NCBI RefSeq assembly: GCF_002006995.1 | Contig: NZ_MRUL01000001.1 | Coordinates: forward strand, 124,001-188,000 | Direction of reading: 5' to 3' | DNA from: Izhakiella australiensis | GTDB taxonomy: Bacteria; Pseudomonadota; Gammaproteobacteria; Enterobacterales; Enterobacteriaceae | Length of the DNA: 64,000 bases | Shown: piece after piece, positions 45,213 to 54,971 of the stretch | Layout: every line of letters begins with the position of its first letter | Numbering within the stretch: position 1 is the stretch's first letter | Translations under genes and position numbers: made by a program | Notes under the pieces: model-generated | The model's database searches: none | Told to the model about the DNA's origin: nothing | What the model saw: the letters and a program-made list of their open reading frames with translations, nothing else

Positions 45213-45236
45213 TGAAGTGAAATGAAACGAAAGAAA
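45213..45236 (-). promoter_or_regulatory. AgaR-like box, agaS promoter, third (inverted)
   Basis: GAAATGAAACGAAA at 45219-45232 is the exact complement of the AgaR core, inverted relative to the first two. It lies 55 bases before agaS and probably overlaps the promoter. Confidence 0.62.
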
Positions 45237-45290
45237 GGCTGACATCACGCCAGCGTCTTATGTTGATTTCGCCCAACTAAGGACTGAATT

Positions 45291-46439
45291 ATGCCTGGAG
45301 CTAACGCTGTATCCGTTACCGGAACCTGGACTGAAGAAGAGATCCGCCAGCAGCCTGCCAGCTGGCTGACTACCCTGACTAACATTGATAATCGTCGTCA
45401 GCAGCTGGACGCGTTTCTGACGCCTCTGCTGGCGAAAGATAATCTGCGCATCGTGCTGACCGGGGCCGGCACCTCCGCTTTTATTGGCGATATGATCGCC
45501 CCGTGGCTGGCACGATGCAGTGCAAAAAACTTTAGTGCGGTTGCCACCACCGACCTGGTCACCAATCCGCTGGACTATTTACAGGTCGCACAGCCGCTTT
45601 TACTGGTTTCGTTTGCGCGTTCCGGTAACAGCCCGGAAAGTGTGGCCGCGGTGGCGCTGGCTAATCAGCTGGTTACGGAATGCTATCACCTGGTGATTAC
45701 CTGTAATGAAGCCGGCAGCCTGTACACCAATGCGCAACGCTGCGGCAATACTTTTGCGCTGCTGATGCCGCCGGAAACCCACGATCGCGGCTTTGCCATG
45801 ACCAGCAGCATTAGCACCATGATGCTCAGCTGCCTGGCGGTTTTCGCCGGCGAGGCCTTTAACCGTCGCACCTTTAGCGCGGTGGCTGACAGCTGTCAGA
45901 CCCTGTTACAGGGACTTGACGATTTCAGGCAGGGCGTCTTTGGCGAGCTGCCGTGGAAGCGCGTGGTTTATCTTGGCAGCGGCGGCTTGCAGGCCGTAGC
46001 GCGTGAGTCGGCCCTGAAGGTTCTGGAGCTTACCGCCGGTAAACTCGCCGCCTTTTACGACTCCCCAACCGGTTTTCGTCACGGGCCGAAGTCGCTGGTA
46101 AATAACGAAACGCTGGTGGTGGTATTCATCTCCAGCGACCCCTATACGCGACGTTACGATTTAGATTTGCTGGCTGAATTACGCCGCGATGATCTGGCAA
46201 TGCGCGTGCTGGCAATCTCCGCGCAAAGCGACGAGGTCATCGTGGCCGGGCCACATATCTTATTGCCTCAGGCTCAGGAATTTAACGATCCTCAACTGGC
46301 GTTCTGCTTCCTGCTATATGCCCAGATATTCGCCTTAGCTGAATCTCTGAAAGCCGGTATCACGCCGGACAGCCCCTCGGCAAACGGTACGGTAAACCGC
46401 GTGGTGCAAGGCGTAGTTATTCACCCATGGCAGGCGTAA
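45291..46439 (+). CDS. agaS: Galactosamine-6-phosphate deaminase/isomerase AgaS
   Basis: A 382-residue protein with two SIS domains, close to AgaS of E. coli (384). It converts galactosamine-6-phosphate to tagatose-6-phosphate with release of ammonia. The first SIS domain has VLTGAGTSAFIGDMIAPWL and LLVSFARSGNSPES, the second VYLGSGGLQAVARESALKVLEL and DSPTGFRHGPKSLV. AAGGA precedes the ATG. It is co-transcribed with kbaY 13 bases later. No agaA deacetylase gene is nearby, so GalNAc-6-phosphate must be deacetylated by another enzyme, such as NagA, or the substrate is galactosamine. Confidence 0.94.
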   Translation: MPGANAVSVTGTWTEEEIRQQPASWLTTLTNIDNRRQQLDAFLTPLLAKDNLRIVLTGAGTSAFIGDMIAPWLARCSAKNFSAVATTDLVTNPLDYLQVAQPLLLVSFARSGNSPESVAAVALANQLVTECYHLVITCNEAGSLYTNAQRCGNTFALLMPPETHDRGFAMTSSISTMMLSCLAVFAGEAFNRRTFSAVADSCQTLLQGLDDFRQGVFGELPWKRVVYLGSGGLQAVARESALKVLELTAGKLAAFYDSPTGFRHGPKSLVNNETLVVVFISSDPYTRRYDLDLLAELRRDDLAMRVLAISAQSDEVIVAGPHILLPQAQEFNDPQLAFCFLLYAQIFALAESLKAGITPDSPSANGTVNRVVQGVVIHPWQA

Positions 46440-46449
46440 GGGAGATTAA

Positions 46450-47310
<861 letters not shown>

Positions 47311-47335
47311 GGCGCCATTTTCGTAAAACAGGGCG

Positions 47336-47372
47336 GGGCTGATAACCGATAGCCGTATGGGGTTATCAGCCC
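47336..47372 (+). terminator. Hairpin after kbaY
   Basis: GGGCTGATAACC at 47336-47347 pairs perfectly with GGTTATCAGCCC at 47361-47372. It is 26 bases after the kbaY stop and likely ends the agaS-kbaY message. Confidence 0.6.
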
Positions 47373-47525
47373 TGCTCTGTTCTGTCTGGCACTGCCCCTC
47401 CTTTTACGACGCCATCAGGCGCTTACTGGATTAAACCAGGCCGGAAATCTGCCGCCATTATGGCTATTCGCCGCGAATAAAATATGTGTGACCCATGTCC
47501 TTTTTTTCTACAATTTAACTTTCTG

Positions 47526-47539
47526 TGGAACCGGTTCCA
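47526..47539. promoter_or_regulatory. LacI-family operator palindrome for the EIIBC operon
   Basis: TGGAACCGGTTCCA is a perfect 14-bp palindrome with the central CG of LacI/GalR-family operators. It lies 12 bases after TACAAT (47509-47514), a good -10, so it would cover the start of transcription. A CRP-like half site TGTGA lies at 47487-47491. No LacI-type gene is in the window, so the repressor is elsewhere. Confidence 0.65.
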
Positions 47540-47585
47540 GCATAGGCTGAACAAAATTAAAACAATCCTGGACCAGGTACTTACC

Positions 47586-48947
47586 ATGCGTGAAGCAGAT
47601 GTAGCCAGTGAAATACTTGATGCTGTTGGCGGAACAGAAAACATCGTTTTACTTGAGCACTGTGCAACGCGGCTGCGGCTGATGCTGGCGGACAGGGCGC
47701 TGGTCGATGAAGCAACGATTGAGACTATCGACGGGGTGAAAGGGCAGTTTTACTCAGCCGGTCAGTACCAGATCGTACTCGGCACCGGCCTGGTCAATAA
47801 GGTTTTTCAGGCGATGCAGGAGCGCTTCGGCCAGCAGGTTGAGGCTGAATGGCAGAAAAAAGAGCGTCTGCAGCGCATGACCTTGCTACAGAAGCTTTCC
47901 AGAACGCTGGGCGATGTTTTTGTGCCAATTATTCCCGTGCTGGTGGCAACCGGCCTGTTTATGGGGCTACGAGGCTTACTGCTGAGTCTTGGGCAGACTT
48001 TTCCTGCGGACTGGATGGAGTTCACCAAAGTCCTGACGGATACGGCATTTGCTTTTTTACCGGTGCTTATCGCTTACTCGGTGGTAAAACGCTTTGGCGG
48101 CTCGCCGGTGATTGGCATCGTCATCGGCCTGATGCTGGTTTCGCCGGTTTTACCCAATGCCTATCAGGTGGCGGCCGGCAGCGCGCAGCCGCTCTATTTT
48201 CATCTTTTAGGGTTAAATATCCCGGTGCTGGGCTATCAGGGATCGGTTCTGCCGGCGCTGTGCCTGAGCATTATCGCCGCGAAGCTGGAAATCCGCCTGC
48301 ACCGCATTATTCCTGACGTGCTGGATCTTATCGTCACGCCTTTTCTCACGCTGCTTATCAGCCTGCTGGTGGGACTGTTTATCATCGGCCCGCTGATGCA
48401 CTACGTTGAAGTCTTCGTGGTGGACAGTGCCAACACCCTGCTGACGCTGCCCTATGGCATTGACGGGCTGGTAATCGGCGGCTTGGATCAGGCGGTGGTC
48501 ATCACCGGCTTGCACCATACCTTTAAAGCGCTTGAGGTGGAATTACTGGCTAAGACCGGTTCAAACGCCTTCAATGCGCTGGTTTCGATGGCGATAACCA
48601 GCCAGGGCGCGGCGGCGCTGGCGGTCTCGTTCAAGACCCGCGATAAAAAGAAACGCGCGCTTTATTTTTCGTCCGTGGTCCCTGCATTCCTTGGTATTAC
48701 CGAACCGGCTATTTTTGGCATCAATCTGCGCTTAGTTAAACCCTTTATTTTTGGCTGTATCGGCGGCGCTATCGGCGGCATGGTCGCTTCGATCCTGCAT
48801 CTGCAGGGAACCGGCATGTCGATTACCTCGGTGCCGGGCGCGCTGCTGTATATGAACGGTCAGCTGATTAATTACCTGCTCGCCTCGCTGACCGGCTTTG
48901 CCGTGGCATTCATTATGACGCTGCTGTTTTTTAAGTCGGAAGAATAG
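47586..48947 (+). CDS. PTS EIIBC, sucrose/trehalose/beta-glucoside class
   Basis: A 453-residue inner-membrane transporter. The EIIB part (1-85) has the phosphorylated Cys26 in LLEHCATRLRLML. The EIIC part (from about 100) has GDVFVPIIPVLVATGLFMG and the signature VITGLHHTFKALEVEL followed by FLGITEPAIFGINLRL. No EIIA is fused, so the general EIIA-Glc (Crr) would serve. The frame is open back to 47484, but the ATG at 47586 gives the family N-terminus MREADVASEILDAVGG. It is in a two-gene operon with a glycosidase-like protein, so the substrate is a disaccharide or glycoside. Confidence 0.9.
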   Translation: MREADVASEILDAVGGTENIVLLEHCATRLRLMLADRALVDEATIETIDGVKGQFYSAGQYQIVLGTGLVNKVFQAMQERFGQQVEAEWQKKERLQRMTLLQKLSRTLGDVFVPIIPVLVATGLFMGLRGLLLSLGQTFPADWMEFTKVLTDTAFAFLPVLIAYSVVKRFGGSPVIGIVIGLMLVSPVLPNAYQVAAGSAQPLYFHLLGLNIPVLGYQGSVLPALCLSIIAAKLEIRLHRIIPDVLDLIVTPFLTLLISLLVGLFIIGPLMHYVEVFVVDSANTLLTLPYGIDGLVIGGLDQAVVITGLHHTFKALEVELLAKTGSNAFNALVSMAITSQGAAALAVSFKTRDKKKRALYFSSVVPAFLGITEPAIFGINLRLVKPFIFGCIGGAIGGMVASILHLQGTGMSITSVPGALLYMNGQLINYLLASLTGFAVAFIMTLLFFKSEE

Positions 48948-49040
48948 ACCGAAGCCAGAGCAGGCAGGCGGGCTTTGCCAGCGCTCCTGTCGCCGGCGCC
49001 TGACAACTGAATACTCCTATAATCGATATCCAGGATCTTT

Positions 49041-50666
49041 ATGAAGCTTTACAACAATCTGGAGACAGCGCAGCCCTGGCCGCCGGCCAACGTGGAAACG
49101 ACGTTAGATAAGCCGCTGGCGGTGGCTTACCTGGATAACCCGCCGCCGGTGGTGAATATCACCCTCGGCAGACAGCTGTTTGTTGATGATTTTCTTATTG
49201 AAAGCAGTACGCTGACGCGCGAGTTTCATCAGCCGAAGCTGTTGCCGCAGCCAGTGTTCGAACCGCAAACGCCGCTGGAAATGAACGATGGCTTCTGCAC
49301 CTGCGCCTGCCCGTTCAATGACGGGCTGTTTTACGACGACCACGATAATAAATTTAAAATGTGGTACCACGCCGGCTGGTTCGACGGCATTGGCTATGCG
49401 GAAAGCGATGACGGTATCCACTGGAAAAGGCTGCATGAAATCTATCCTGACCGCCAGGATGAACGGGTTTTGCCGGCGGTGAAAGGGCGGCTCAGAGACG
49501 GCTCGGCGCTATGGCTCGACTACGCGGCGTCCGACCCTGACGAGCGCTACAAGATGATGGTGTTTTTTCGCCAGTTCGATCAGGAGATTAAATATTACCA
49601 TCGCAAGCCGAAACACGCCCATGACAACCCGGACTCGGTTGCGCCGGATGAAAAGATCCTGCTCTACAAGTCGCCCGATGGCATTAACTGGACGGAGGTT
49701 GGTGAGGCCGGAAAAAGCGGCGATAACACCACGTTTTTCTATAATCCGTTTACCAAAAAATGGGTGTTTAGCCTGCGTACCTTTTCAGCACTGGATTCAA
49801 GAATCCGCACCCGGGGCTATTTCGAAACGCCCGAATTCTTTACCGGCAGTAACTGGAAAGCGCAGGACATTAAGTTCTGGTCGCGAACCGATATTTTCGA
49901 CTTCCCCGACCCGCAGCTGGGCTATTACACTCAGATTTATAATCTGGACGCCACGCCCTATGAAAGCCTGATGTTGGGAATGTTCAGCGTATTTATGGGG
50001 CCGCCAAATAATATTTGCGAGCTGACCAAAATGCCGAAAATAAACGATCTGAAAATTGCCTTCAGTCGTGATGGTTTTCACTGGCATCGTCCGGTACACA
50101 GCAATTTTATTTCGTCCTCGCGCGAAAAGGGCGCTTTTGATTACGGCTACGCCCATTCGCCGAACGGTATCTGCCTGGTGGTTGGCGACGAAATCTATTT
50201 CTATGTCTCGTTCTTTTCCGGCCAGTCACCCAATTTCGGCAGCCATAAATACTCTGGCGGTAACCTCGGACTGGCAAAAATGCGGCGTGACGGCTTTTGC
50301 TCGCTGAGCGCAAAACAGCAGGACGGCTTTGTGCTCACCAAAGCGCTGGAGTACGAGGGCGATTACCTGTTTGTTAACTGCGATGCCGCGGCGGGAGAGC
50401 TCAGCGCTGAACTTATTGACGATAACGGCAACCCCTGGCCTGGCTATGAGCGGCAATCCTGCATTCCTGTCCAGGTTGACGCCACCAAAATGCAGATCCG
50501 CTGGAAGGCGCATAACACCATCAGGCAGGCGCCAAATCTACGCATTCGCTTCTGGCTGAATAACGCCCGTCTGTATGCTTTCTGGATTGCCGATGATGAA
50601 AACGGCCGCAGCCGTGGTTATATGGCGGCGGGAGGTCCGGGATTTAAGGATGGCAGGGATATATAA
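49041..50666 (+). CDS. Five-bladed beta-propeller glycosidase-like protein
   Basis: A 541-residue cytoplasmic protein without signal peptide. It begins with a linker and then RQLFVDDFLIE, an opening met in glycoside-hydrolase-32/43-like propellers of environmental bacteria. Repeated blade motifs follow: KFKMWYHAGWFDGIGYAESD, WLDYAASDPDERYKMMVFF, LLYKSPDGINWTEV and AFSRDGFHWHRPVHS. The C-terminal 120 residues look like a beta-sandwich (ALEYEGDYLFVNCDAAAGEL), usual in GH32-type enzymes. It likely cleaves the phosphorylated glycoside that the EIIBC imports. AGGA five bases before the ATG supports the start. The exact family and bond are not known. Confidence 0.75.
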   Translation: MKLYNNLETAQPWPPANVETTLDKPLAVAYLDNPPPVVNITLGRQLFVDDFLIESSTLTREFHQPKLLPQPVFEPQTPLEMNDGFCTCACPFNDGLFYDDHDNKFKMWYHAGWFDGIGYAESDDGIHWKRLHEIYPDRQDERVLPAVKGRLRDGSALWLDYAASDPDERYKMMVFFRQFDQEIKYYHRKPKHAHDNPDSVAPDEKILLYKSPDGINWTEVGEAGKSGDNTTFFYNPFTKKWVFSLRTFSALDSRIRTRGYFETPEFFTGSNWKAQDIKFWSRTDIFDFPDPQLGYYTQIYNLDATPYESLMLGMFSVFMGPPNNICELTKMPKINDLKIAFSRDGFHWHRPVHSNFISSSREKGAFDYGYAHSPNGICLVVGDEIYFYVSFFSGQSPNFGSHKYSGGNLGLAKMRRDGFCSLSAKQQDGFVLTKALEYEGDYLFVNCDAAAGELSAELIDDNGNPWPGYERQSCIPVQVDATKMQIRWKAHNTIRQAPNLRIRFWLNNARLYAFWIADDENGRSRGYMAAGGPGFKDGRDI

Positions 50667-51078
50667 GACAATAAACCTGAATGAAAAAATGTAACTGTAT
50701 GAATTTATTCTATTTGAGCTTATATCGGCCTTAGTGGTTACATTTTGTAATTTCTATATTTTTCTTGACATAATCTTAATTTTATTCAAAAAATGCCTGC
50801 TCACATGAATTTGGTCATCATCAGGTAATTAAATTAACTATCCTTAATTAATTTTATTTATAACGATGAATTCGTTTTTGGCTTAACTGACGTCAGTCAA
50901 TTTTGGCACTGAATTAATATATTGAAGTCGATATACGTAGCAGATGTGAACGTCGTAATCTAAGTGGTTATTTTGACTTAATTAGGTCGCGACAGGCCGG
51001 ATAAATAACTTCACAGGAGAGGTTACCGCGCTGCATGGTCTGATAAATGATAACGTACGTAAATAGCATGGATGCGCT
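50667..51078 (+). promoter_or_regulatory. 412-bp AT-rich region before the type I secretion operon
   Basis: Strongly AT-rich compared with both neighbours. It contains TTGACA at 50765-50770, a perfect -35 hexamer, but no good -10 at 17 bases. Composition of this kind is often bound by H-NS and is common before horizontally acquired exporter genes. No RNA gene or repeat was found. Confidence 0.45.
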
Positions 51079-53235
51079 ATGGAAAAACAAACGGATACAC
51101 AGAACAGTGAATCGCACAAAACCTCTTATGAGCGGGACTCCGGGCTGATTTGTTTGGCAATGTTGGCACGATTTCATAATATATTCGTTTCTGTTGAACA
51201 GCTTTCTCATGAGTTTGCCAGCGCTGATAGTGCTGTCGGTTTGCCTGAGTTATTGCTGGCGGCCCGAAAGTCAGGATTAAAAGCGCGGACGGTTTCCACG
51301 ACATCAGAGCGGCTTGAAAGCACGCCATTACCTGCCATTGCTTGCAACCAGGACGGTACCTTTTTTATTCTTGCTCGTGTCGAAAATAACCGGCTTCTGA
51401 TCCAGGAACCACATTCAGCGCGCGCCGAAATTATTAATTTTGATACGCTTGAACAGCGTTGGACCGGGCAGTTGGTTCTAATACGATCGGCTAAGTCATT
51501 CTCAGGTTCCGCTGCTGGTTTTGACTTTACCTGGTTTATTCCCTCCATCGTTAAATATCGAAAGTTATTAGGAGAGGTGCTACTGGGATCGTTTTTCTTG
51601 CAGCTGTTTGCTCTGCTAACTCCGCTATTTTTTCAAGTTGTGATGGATAAGGTGTTAGTTCACCACGGGTTGACAACGCTGGACGTAATAGCCTCCGGAC
51701 TGTTAGGCATTATGCTGTTTGAATCAGCTCTGAGTGGATTACGTAGTTATGTCTTTTCTCACACTACCAGCCGGATTGATGTAGAGCTGGGGGCCGGGCT
51801 ATTTCGACACTTGATTAATCTGCCATTGGCTTATTTTCGGGCCAGGCGCGTTGGTGATTCTGTCGCGCGCGTTCGCGAGCTTGAGAATATTCGCAGTTTT
51901 CTTACTGGTAACACCATTACCCTGATAATGGATGTACTCTTCTCCGTGGTGTTTATCCTGGTGATGTTCTGCTATAGCGGCTGGTTGACTTTAATCGTCA
52001 TCTTGTCGCTGCCTCTGTATATTTTGCTTTCGATGTTGGTGACCCCCCTATTGCGTAAGCGTCTTCAGGATAACTTTAACCGCGGTGCTGAAAACCAGGC
52101 GTTTCTTGTCGAAACGGTAAATGGCATCGATACCCTAAAAGCAATGGCGGTTGAGCCACAATTTGTACGCAAATGGGACAACCAGATGGCGGAGTATGTC
52201 GCTGCGGGATTCAAAACGCAGACCCTTTCTACTTTGGCGAATGAAAGCGTTTCACTGATCGGCAAGCTGGTTACCGTTGCCACGCTATGGCTGGGGGCTC
52301 GTCTGGTGATTGACGGGCAGCTTTCTGTCGGTGAACTGATAGCATTTAATATGTTGGCCGGTCGCGTTAGCGGTCCGGTAATGCGACTTGCGCAGCTGTG
52401 GACCAGCTTTCAGCAAACCGGCATCTCAATGCAGCGGTTAGGCGATATTCTTAATCATCCTGTTGAATTATCTCAGACAGCACGTAGCAGCCTGCCGCCC
52501 CTGCGCGGGAAAATAGATTTTGAACAGATATATTTTCGTTATCGAACCGATGGCAGTGAAGTATTGCGTGACGTCAGCCTGACAATTGGCGCGGGTGAAA
52601 TTGTTGGCATCGTCGGGCGTTCTGGCTCAGGTAAAAGTACGCTGACGCGTTTACTTCAACGTCTTTATGTTCCTGAACGGGGAAAAGTCATGGTCGATGG
52701 ATTCGACCTGGCGCTGACCGATGTCTCATCTCTGCGTCGGCAGATTGGCGTGGTATTACAGGATAATATGCTGTTCAACCGCACTGTCCGTGAAAATATT
52801 GCCTTGAGTGATGCTGGCGCGCCGCTTGAATTAGTTATGCACGCTGCACGCATGGCTGGCGCACACGAATTTATCCAGGAATTGCCCGAAGGTTATGACA
52901 CCCTTGTCGGAGAACACGGCGCTTCACTTTCAGGCGGGCAGCGGCAACGGCTGGCTATCGCCCGGGCGCTATTGGGTAACCCGAGGATTTTAATTTTTGA
53001 TGAAGCAACCAGTGCGCTGGACTACGAGTCTGAACGACTGGTTCAGCAGAATATGCGGCAAATTTGTCAGGGACGAACGGTGATTATCATTGCGCATCGA
53101 CTATCAGCGGTGCGCAATGCTCATCGTATTTTGGTGATGGACCGTGGGCAGGTTGTTGAGCAGGGCAGCCATCAGGAATTACTTGGGCGCGATGATGGCC
53201 TCTATTCCCGTCTGTACCGCATGCAGCAAGGCTGA
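51079..53235 (+). CDS. HlyB-like type I secretion ABC transporter with a degenerate C39 domain
   Basis: A 718-residue inner-membrane exporter resembling E. coli HlyB throughout. Residues 1-130 form a C39-peptidase-like domain in which the catalytic Cys is replaced by Ser (ERDSGLICLAML), so it binds but does not cut the substrate, as in HlyB. Six helices follow (FDFTWFIPSIVKYRKLL, TPLFFQVVMDKVLVHHGL). The ATPase has GRSGSGKST as Walker A, LSGGQRQRLAIARALL as signature and ILIFDEATSAL as Walker B. It is the energy source for export of the RTX protein encoded downstream. The upstream region is AT-rich and no outer-membrane TolC gene is present. Confidence 0.95.
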   Translation: MEKQTDTQNSESHKTSYERDSGLICLAMLARFHNIFVSVEQLSHEFASADSAVGLPELLLAARKSGLKARTVSTTSERLESTPLPAIACNQDGTFFILARVENNRLLIQEPHSARAEIINFDTLEQRWTGQLVLIRSAKSFSGSAAGFDFTWFIPSIVKYRKLLGEVLLGSFFLQLFALLTPLFFQVVMDKVLVHHGLTTLDVIASGLLGIMLFESALSGLRSYVFSHTTSRIDVELGAGLFRHLINLPLAYFRARRVGDSVARVRELENIRSFLTGNTITLIMDVLFSVVFILVMFCYSGWLTLIVILSLPLYILLSMLVTPLLRKRLQDNFNRGAENQAFLVETVNGIDTLKAMAVEPQFVRKWDNQMAEYVAAGFKTQTLSTLANESVSLIGKLVTVATLWLGARLVIDGQLSVGELIAFNMLAGRVSGPVMRLAQLWTSFQQTGISMQRLGDILNHPVELSQTARSSLPPLRGKIDFEQIYFRYRTDGSEVLRDVSLTIGAGEIVGIVGRSGSGKSTLTRLLQRLYVPERGKVMVDGFDLALTDVSSLRRQIGVVLQDNMLFNRTVRENIALSDAGAPLELVMHAARMAGAHEFIQELPEGYDTLVGEHGASLSGGQRQRLAIARALLGNPRILIFDEATSALDYESERLVQQNMRQICQGRTVIIIAHRLSAVRNAHRILVMDRGQVVEQGSHQELLGRDDGLYSRLYRMQQG

Positions 53236-53316
53236 GATTTTTCATTTGCCCGGATCGGCGGGGGATGTCACTGCATAACGGATAGACTGAGACTGTATCA
53301 AGGATGATTATTTTAT

Positions 53317-54732
53317 ATGAGCGCAACTTCTTCGCTATTACAGCGTTACCGCGTTGTTTTGTTTCAGGCATGGCGTCAACGTAAGGGTATGGATACACCG
53401 CCGCGTCTGCCACATGAGCTACAGTTTTTACCTTCGGCATTAGAATTACAGGAAACGCCGGTTCATCCTGCTCCCCGAGTTTTTATCTGGGGCATTATGG
53501 GGTTTGCCTTACTGGCGCTGCTCTGGGCGTGCATTGGTCAGATTGAAATCGTGGCTGTCGCATCAGGTAAGATCGTGCCTGACGGCAAAACTAAGCTGAT
53601 TCAATCCAGTGAAACCGCAGTAGTCAAAGCCATTCACGTTAACGACGGGCAGGCCGTTAACGTGGGCGATCTGCTGGTTGAACTTGATGCCACGGCGGCG
53701 AATGCCGACATTAACCAAATCCGCAGCGAGCTGCTGGCGGCGCGTATCGATATTGCTCGCGGATCCGCCATGCTGGAGGCGATTAATCAGCAGCGGCCGC
53801 CTGCAGCATTAATTCCCAGGCTTGATGGTGCCAGCCAAGCGCAAATACTTAGCGCTCAGCGCTGGCTCGACGGGCAATATCAGGAATACCGAAGCAGCCT
53901 GGAACTTATCGATGCTGAAATACTGCAGCGCAATGCTGAAATTCAGTCCGCAGAAGCACAGGTCGCCAGCCTGCAGCAAACGCTGCCGATTGCCGTCAGG
54001 TTGGCAGAAGACTACCGACGTTTGCTGAAAAAAAACTATATATCACACCATGAATATCTGGAAAAAGAACAGCGCCGTCTGGAGCTTCAGCGCCAGCTAA
54101 GCGTGCAACAGGCCAGCGTTTTGCAATATGCCGCCGCCCGGGAAGAGGCCCGCCGCCGCCGCTTGGTGGCAGTGGCGCAGAACCGTCGTTCGATGCTCGA
54201 CCTGCTACAGGAGGCAAATCAAAAAGCCGATATTAGCCAGCAAAAGCTGGAAAAGGCCCTCTATCAGCAAACGCTTACCCGTCTCATAGCGCCGGTAGCA
54301 GGTACGGTGCAACAGCTGGCTATTCATACCGTCGGTGGCGTGGTAACACCAGCACAAGCGTTAATGGTTATCGTTCCTGCCGGTCAACCAGTCGAGGTTG
54401 AGGCGATGCTGGAGAATAAGGATGTGGGATTCGTCCACGTCGGACAACCGGTCACAGTAAAAGTGGAAACCTTCACTTTTACCCGTTACGGCACTATTGA
54501 TGGCGAAGTACTCAGCGTGTCGAACGATGCCATTGAGGATGAAAAACGAGGGCTCATCTACAGCTGTCGTATTCGCCTGAAATCCGACTCTCTGCAAATT
54601 AATGGCCGGCGCGTGGCGCTCTCTCCCGGAATGCGGGTGACGGCTGAAGTCAAAACTGACCAGCGGCGGGTGATCGATTACTTCTTGAGCCCACTCCAGC
54701 AGTCGTTAAATGAGAGCCTGCGCGAACGATGA
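53317..54732 (+). CDS. HlyD-like membrane-fusion protein of type I secretion
   Basis: A 471-residue periplasmic adaptor anchored by one helix at about 57-77 (VFIWGIMGFALLALLWACIG). It has a lipoyl-like part (IVPDGKTKLIQSSETAVVKAI), a long coiled coil at about 150-330, and the C-terminal GTVQQLAIHTVGGVVTPAQ and PVEVEAMLENKDVGF of the HlyD family. It links the ABC pump to TolC. AAGGA precedes the ATG. It is 82 bases after the ABC gene and clearly in one operon. Confidence 0.95.
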   Translation: MSATSSLLQRYRVVLFQAWRQRKGMDTPPRLPHELQFLPSALELQETPVHPAPRVFIWGIMGFALLALLWACIGQIEIVAVASGKIVPDGKTKLIQSSETAVVKAIHVNDGQAVNVGDLLVELDATAANADINQIRSELLAARIDIARGSAMLEAINQQRPPAALIPRLDGASQAQILSAQRWLDGQYQEYRSSLELIDAEILQRNAEIQSAEAQVASLQQTLPIAVRLAEDYRRLLKKNYISHHEYLEKEQRRLELQRQLSVQQASVLQYAAAREEARRRRLVAVAQNRRSMLDLLQEANQKADISQQKLEKALYQQTLTRLIAPVAGTVQQLAIHTVGGVVTPAQALMVIVPAGQPVEVEAMLENKDVGFVHVGQPVTVKVETFTFTRYGTIDGEVLSVSNDAIEDEKRGLIYSCRIRLKSDSLQINGRRVALSPGMRVTAEVKTDQRRVIDYFLSPLQQSLNESLRER

Positions 54733-54738
54733 AACGCT

Positions 54739-54822
54739 CGAAATCACTCTGTGAGGCGGTTTATCGGAAGTGAGAATTTGGTAAGAGGATGGGTATTTTT
54801 TTACTCCAACCCGAAAATCTGA
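54739..54822 (+). pseudogene. Remnant of a lipoprotein-gene 3' end (DUF5625-like)
   Basis: An open frame directly after the HlyD gene ends in VFFYSNPKI, matching the ending VSNYDPKI of the complete lipoprotein gene 667 bases downstream. The last bases up to the stop are part of the 71-bp repeat shared by both. No start codon or lipobox remains, so this is the worn tail of a lost paralogue. The alignment before the last residues is weak. Confidence 0.5.
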
Positions 54823-54879
54823 TAACGGGCTGTTACTAAGGAGAAACAAGGATGAAAAGGAATGACTGCGTTACCTGTA
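54809..54879 (+). repeat. 71-bp direct repeat, copy 1
   Basis: This copy runs from the end of the lipoprotein remnant, through ACTAAGGAGAAACAAGG, into a start MKRN... It matches copy 2 at 55476-55546 in 63 of 71 bases. The untranslated middle and the ribosome binding site are identical in the two. Confidence 0.9.
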
Positions 54880-54971
54880 CCACCGCTCCGCCGGGCGCTG
54901 AATATACTGGCCCGACGGTGAGAATATGCTCCGGCACCGAAGTTTTCCCGACAGAGGAGGTCTCGTCATGA
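54852..54971 (+). pseudogene. Remnant of a cargo-gene 5' end (39 codons)
   Basis: A 39-residue frame with a perfect AAGGAG-type site starts MKRNDCVTCTTAPPG, against MKRNYSVTYKVASMG of the 2146-residue cargo gene; likeness continues weakly to about residue 18. It ends by ATGA overlap with the lipoprotein start. It is the eroded beginning of a second cargo gene, or now only a leader frame for translational coupling. No function is claimed. Confidence 0.6.

Larger units (their letters stand above)
44866..45290 (+). promoter_or_regulatory. 425-bp region between agaF and agaS: hairpin and agaS promoter
   Basis: The left part is GC-rich and holds a hairpin (44893-44911). A reading frame of about 100 codons crosses it but has no coding features. 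The right part (from about 45090) is AT-rich and holds three AgaR-like boxes, so agaS has its own promoter here. No clear -10 is picked out. Confidence 0.5.

Noticed and set aside
50765-50800. Promoter with TTGACA before the type I secretion operon
   Set aside because: No acceptable -10 hexamer at 16-18 bases, so the TTGACA is reported only as part of the region.
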